A stretch of DNA of 64,000 nt. Origin: Vitis vinifera (taxonomy: Eukaryota > Streptophyta > Magnoliopsida > Vitales > Vitaceae). The DNA lies in NCBI RefSeq assembly GCF_030704535.1, contig NC_081813.1:5045001-5109000 (forward strand), in the 5' to 3' direction. Positions 59,423-64,000 of the stretch are shown here, in pieces. The first letter of the stretch is position 1; each line of letters begins with the position of its first letter. The translations under genes and the position numbers were made by a program. The notes below the pieces were generated by a model. It was not told where the DNA came from. It saw nothing but the letters and a program-made list of their open reading frames with translations, and searched no databases.

Positions 59423-60667
59423 ATGGCAGAGGAAGCAGGAAAGGAGTCTGGAATAGAAAAGTTTGATGGCACAGACTTTGCGTATTGGAGGATGCAGATT
59501 GAAGATTATCTCTATGGGAGGAAATTGCATCTGCCTCTTTTGGGGACAAAACCTGAGAGTATGAAGGCTGAGGAATGGGCGCTTCTTGACAGACAGGTTC
59601 TAGGAGTTATTAGGTTAACTCTGTCTAGGTCTGTTGCACACAATGTTGTAAAGGAGAAGACCACAGCAGATCTGATGAAGGCTTTGTCCGGTATGTATGA
59701 AAAGCCATCCGCAAACAATAAGGTGCATCTGATGAAGAAATTGTTCAATTTGAAGATGGCAGAGAATGCATCAGTAGCACAACATCTGAATGAATTTAAT
59801 ACAATCACAAATCAATTGTTGTCTGTAGAAATTGATTTTGATGATGAGATTCGTGCTCTGATCGTCTTGGCTTCTTTGCCAAACAGTTGGGAGGCAATGA
59901 GGATGGCAGTAAGCAATTCTACGGGAAAGGAAAAGCTCAAGTACAATGATATACGAGATTTAATTCTGACTGAGGAGATTCGTCGAAGAGATGCAGGTGA
60001 AACCTCAGGATCTGGTTCTGCCCTAAACCTTGAGACAAGAGGTAGAGGTAATAACAGAAATTCAAATCAAGGTAGATCAAATTCCAGAAATTCTAATCGG
60101 AACAGAAGCAAATCTAGATCAGGCCAATAAGTACAATGTTGGAATTATGGGAAAACAGGTCACTTTAAAAGGCAATGCAAAAGCCCTAAGAAGAAGAATG
60201 AAGATGATTCTGCTAATGCTGTAACAGAAGAGGTACATGATGCATTAATTCTTGCAGTAGACAGTTCACTTGATGATTGGGTTTTGGATTCAAGAGCTTC
60301 GTTTCATACCACTCCACACCAAGAAATCATACAGAATTATGTTGCAGGTGATTTTGGTAAGGTGTATTTGGCTGATGGTTCAGCCTTGGATGTTGTGGGT
60401 CTGGGAGATGTCCGGATATCGTTGCCCAATGGGTCTGTTTGGTTACTGGAGAAGGTTCGACATATTCCTGACCTGAGGAGGAATCTGATTTCTGTTGGAC
60501 AACTTGATGATGAAGGACATGCAATACTATTTGTTGGTGGTACTTGGAAGGTTACAAATGGAGCTAGGGTATTGGCTCGTGGAAAGAAGACTGGCACTCT
60601 GTATATGACCTCATGTCCAAGAGACACAATTGCAGTTGCTGATGCAAGTACTGATACAAGCCTATGA
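59423..60667 (+). pseudogene. Copia gag and protease, broken
   Basis: From the ATG at 59423 a frame of 235 codons gives a UBN2-type Gag (Phe-Asp-Gly-Thr-Asp-Phe-x-Tyr-Trp near the start, basic Arg/Asn/Ser-rich tail). It ends at a TAA (60128-60130). The same frame continues beyond the stop with a zinc knuckle in which the second Cys is Tyr (60146-60148). Next is the protease, whose active-site Asp-Ser-Gly has become Asp-Ser-Arg (60287-60295). A TGA at 60665-60667 follows, just before the integrase His-x-His motif. An upstream in-frame GTG at 59414 is not a plausible start. Confidence 0.85.
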
Positions 60668-62356
60668 CATCGCAGACTTGGTCACATGAGTGAGAAAGGG
60701 ATGAAGATGTTGCTGTCAAAAGGAAAACTACCAGAATTGAAGTCCATTGATTTTGACATGTGTGAAAGTTGCATCTTAGGAAAGCAAAAAAAGGTGAGCT
60801 TCTTGAAAACTGGCAGGACACCGAAGGCTGAAAAATTGGAACTAGTACACACTGATTTGTGGGAGCCTTCTCCGGTTGCATCCCTAGGAGGTTCAAGGTA
60901 CTACATCACCTTTATTGATGACTCAAGTAGAAAGGTATGGGTTTATTTTCTGAAAAATAAATCTAATGTATTTGTAACTTTTAAGAAGTGGAAGGTCATG
61001 GTTGAGACAGAAACAGGTTTGAAAGTAAAATGTTTGAGGTCAGATAATGGAGGAGAGTACATAGATGGAGGATTCAGTGAGTATTGTGCTGCACAGGGAA
61101 TTAGGATGGAGAAGACCATTCCTGGGACACCATAGCAGAATGGTGTGGCTGAGCGCATGAATAGAACTCTCAATGAGCGTGCTAGAAGTATGAGGTTGCA
61201 TGCTAGACTACCAAAAACTTTTTGGGCTGATGCTGTTAGCACTGCAGCTTACCTGATAAACCGAGGACCATCAGTTCCCATGGAGTTCAGACTTCCTGAG
61301 GAGGTTTGGAGCAGTAAAGAGGTGAAGTTTTCACATTTAAAAGTTTTTGGTTGTATTTCTTATGTTCATATTGATTCTGATGCTCGTAGTAAACTTGATG
61401 CAAAGTCAAAAATATGTTTTTTCATTGGCTATGGTGATGAGAAATTTGGCTATAGGTTTTGGGATGAACAAAACAGGAAAATCATCAGAAATAGAAATGT
61501 GATATTTAATGAACAGGTTATGTACAAAGACAGGTCATCTGTAGTGTCAGATGTTACAGAGATAGATCAAAAGAAATCTGAGTTTGTCAACTTAGATGAA
61601 TTGACTGAAAGTACTGTCCAAAAAGGGGGTGAAGAAGATAAGGAGAATGTAAATTCACAGGTAGATCTGAGTACACCTGTAGTTGAAGTTCGCAGATCTT
61701 CTAGGAACATTAGACCTCCGCAGCGTTATTCACCTGTTTTAAATTATCTCCTGTTGACTGATGGTGGTGAGCCAGAGTGTTATGATGAAGCCTTGCAAGA
61801 TGAGAATTCAAGCAAGTGGGAGTTAGCCATGAAGGATGAGATGGATTCCCTATTGGGGAATCAGACATGGGAACTAACTGAATTGCCAGTAGGAAAGAAG
61901 GCTTTGCACAACAAATGGGTATACAGAATAAAGAATGAGCATGATGGTAGCAAACGTTACAAGGCCAGATTAGTTGTTAAAGGGTTCCAGCAGAAGGAGG
62001 GCATTGACTACACAGAGATATTTTCTCCAGTTGTGAAGATGTCAACAATTAGACTTGTACTTGGAATGGTGGCTGCAGAAAACTTACATCTTGAGCAGTT
62101 AGATGTGAAGACAACATTCCTTCATGGTGACTTGGAGGAAGACCTTTACATGATTCAACCAGAAGGGTTCATTGTTCAGGGACAAGAGAATCTAGTCTGC
62201 AAACTGAGAAAGAGCTTGTATGGCCTTAAACAAGCTCCTAGACAGTGGTACAAGAAGTTTGACAATTTTATGCATAGAATTGGGTTCAAGAGATGTGAAG
62301 CTGATCACTGTTGCTATTTTAAGTCCTTTGACAATTCTTATATCATATTACTATTG
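60668..62356 (+). pseudogene. Copia integrase and partial reverse transcriptase, broken
   Basis: Integrase: His-Arg-Arg-Leu-Gly-His and Cys-Glu-Ser-Cys zinc site (60668-60775), catalytic Asp in His-Thr-Asp-Leu-Trp (about 60850), Asp in Ile-Asp-Asp-Ser-Ser (60915) and Glu in Asn-Gly-Gly-Glu-Tyr (61045). A TAG at 61133-61135 cuts the frame just before Gln-Asn-Gly-Val-Ala-Glu. RT blocks: Tyr-Lys-Ala-Arg-Leu-Val (61960), Leu-Asp-Val-Lys-Thr-Thr-Phe-Leu-His-Gly (62098-62127), and Lys-Ser-Leu-Tyr-Gly-Leu-Lys-Gln-Ala (62212-62238). The Tyr-Val-Asp-Asp active site is missing because the element ends at 62356. The open frame runs a further 30 nt into antisense PDR sequence and stops at 62386. Confidence 0.88.
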
Positions 62357-64000
62357 TATGGCAAACCTGTAAGGCTCATTTTTTAGTGTCCAATACTGCT
62401 CCTGATCTTTCCTAGATGTTACTTGCAATGAATTCAGTTTTCAGAAAGACTAATTGTGCATCTTAATATGTAAAGCTTATCTTCTAGCTCGGTTATATCT
62501 AAAAGAAGAAAATACCAAAAGCTACAAAGCTAGATTTGCACTCACTTCTTGGAGGAAGTCTGTCACACCCTTTCTTTGAGGACATTTGAAGCCCATTGAC
62601 TAAAAAAATTCAAGCACATTTTCACGAGGTCCTTGATAAACAATCTGACTATCAGAGAGGAGAATGATGTCATCAAAAAGATCATAAGTCTCAAGTGGTG
62701 GCTGGAGGAGAGAGATGACAGCAGTCCCATTGAGAATGTGGATGGTTTGCCTGAGAGAATTCACAATTTGATAAGTTGTTGAGCTGTCCAAGCCAGTAGA
62801 GATCTCGTCCATGAATAGCGCCTTTGATGGACCGACCAGCATCTCACCTATCATTCAAACATTTCTCATAATTCAATTAAATTAAATCAATGAACCATAC
62901 ATATAAATACATATGTAGTTTTTTTCTTCTTCTTTCGGTTAGAAACCAAATTATTCAACCTGTTGTGACACGCTTCCTTTGTCCTCCAGAGATACCTCTT
63001 ATCATTTCATCTCCTACCATGATATCAGCACAGATATCTAATCCCAGAATCTGTGGATAGAAGCAGGTATAAAGACAAATAAACAAAGTATGAGCTAGTA
63101 TTGGCTTTTCTTAGAAATCCGCATGTCATCATTGAAAGTCATATGGTTATAGTACCTTCATTATATGATCAGTGACCACACTTTTCTTCTGGCCTTCAGT
63201 TGTTGCTGCTTGAAATATTAGAAACCAGTAATGACAATATTAGAAACCAATTCTGTTCAGTACATTAAGAAATTCCATGGATAAAAGATTTTGCAGTAGA
63301 GCAAAATTCAGGAATAAGATCGACTCAAGCCATTCAAAAGAGTACAAAAAGAAGGGAACAAACTCCATAATAGACACAACATCAAGAATACAAAGCCAAT
63401 TTGCCTATTTATGTCAAGATATCAAAATTTTCATTCTAGGGAATACAAACATCCATGTTCTCCACTAAGAGCAAATAGATCAAATTCCGAAGAACTAGTT
63501 AAAATTTTACTGAAAGTAGCTTCTGTCTCACCTTCATGAAGACATCGATATCAGGATCAGGCTTAATGTTTGCTGCTTTCTCTCTTCTTGCGAGCTCTGC
63601 TAACATTTCTGCAGATAGCCAAAATAAGAGTCAATCTCCTAGCCTATACAAATGAGATATAACTGCATTGGCAACCTTCAAAAACAGAGAAAATAAAAGG
63701 CAAAGGCAATGGCTTCGACTAACCAAATCAATCTCCAACACCCTGACATCTTGCAGAGAAGGCCAAGGTTTCTCGTATAGTCATTTCTCCAAGATGGGTA
63801 TCATGTTAACTGATATACGCAGCAGTTCTCTGTTGTACAAACTCATTCATGCCATGACCATTGTGTCACCCTTCCAGTAACCTAAAGAAGAAATTCCAGT
63901 TTTCAAATTAGACATGAGATAAAACAGCTAAAATTTGAATAGTCATGATTATTTTTTTCATTCAACCTTCAGACTAGGATCAAGCTTTCCGGACAACGCC
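62357..64000 (-). pseudogene. Third PDR-type ABC transporter copy, truncated pseudogene (exons 4-10)
   Basis: Exons equivalent to copies 1 and 2: part of exon 4 (64000-63967, running off the window), 5 (63881-63724), 6 (63608-63532), 7 (63209-63156), 8 (63050-62960), 9 (62847-62546) and the first part of exon 10 (62422-62357). NBD1 signature and Walker B are still readable in exons 8-9. Lesions: a 2-nt deletion and a stop in exon 5, AG to AA at the acceptors of exons 7 (63210) and 10 (62423), and a stop replacing the Glu-Ser of Phe-Phe-Glu-Ser in exon 9 (about 62597-62599). Everything after the start of exon 10 is replaced by the copia element. No functional half-transporter can be made. Confidence 0.92.

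Larger units (their letters stand above)
59011..62356 (+). mobile_element. Ty1/copia retrotransposon, 3'-truncated
   Basis: 5' LTR 59011-59383 (starts TGTTGGGC, ends CCCTACA, TATA-like at 59183-59190), primer-binding site TGGTATCAGAGC at 59386-59397, gag, protease, integrase and the first two-thirds of RT. The sequence stops after Ile-Leu-Leu-Leu-Tyr at 62356, just before the expected RT active site. RNase H, the polypurine tract and the 3' LTR are missing, and PDR copy-3 exon 10 follows directly. Three in-frame stops (60128-60130, 60665-60667, 61133-61135) make it non-autonomous even without the truncation. Confidence 0.9.

Noticed and set aside
62357-62386. Chimeric end of the copia pol frame as a new fusion protein
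   Set aside because: The 30-nt extension is antisense PDR exon read by accident. The frame upstream has stops and the RT lacks its active site.

Overview
This is AT-rich plant nuclear DNA: GT-AG introns, TATA boxes upstream of spliced genes, plant-type ABCG/PDR transporters, AOP-type 2-oxoglutarate dioxygenases and many copia, gypsy and Mutator remnants. Gene content and a tandem PDR array suggest a woody eudicot, most likely grapevine (Vitis). That assignment is from recall and is not proved by the sequence. All recognisable genes lie on the minus strand.

Layout. 1-5.1 kb: LTR-retrotransposon debris (RNase H relic, a probable LTR) and AT-rich DNA. 5.1-6.4 kb: an intact three-exon AOP-like dioxygenase (322 aa). 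7.3-8.0 kb: a truncated copy of its first exon and upstream flank. 8.36-11.15 kb: a non-coding LTR retrotransposon with both LTRs, primer-binding site and polypurine tract, inserted in a small tandem array and carrying a 43-bp minisatellite. 11.3-16 kb: repeats. 16.8-17.9 kb: a decayed dioxygenase pseudogene that is a segmental duplicate of the first. 20-23.6 kb: antisense copia relic and LTRs. 24.4-25.7 kb: a second intact, more diverged AOP-like dioxygenase (317 aa).

28.2-35.4 kb and 44.4-51.6 kb: two intact PDR-type ABC transporters. Each has 24 exons, and all 24 exon lengths are the same in both (4275 nt, 1424 aa). The second lies exactly 16,221 bp downstream at both ends of the CDS. Between them are a gypsy gag relic, a long non-coding repeat, and a copia relic split by a probable gypsy solo LTR. 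52-56.4 kb: a fold-back element, a MITE, and a complete Mutator-like element with an 11-bp target-site duplication. 57.7-64 kb: a third PDR copy, now a pseudogene. Its 3' flank survives near 57.8 kb and its exons 4-10 at 62.36-64 kb. The part between is lost, and a 3'-truncated copia element is joined directly to exon 10.

Biologically the window is a small secondary-metabolism and export neighbourhood: soluble Fe(II)/2OG dioxygenases next to plasma-membrane full-size ABCG exporters, both expanded by local duplication and partly destroyed by transposons. No new coding system is evident. The most informative structures are the duplication history, the copia/PDR junction, the complete Mutator-like and non-coding LTR elements, and a GC-AG intron in one PDR copy.
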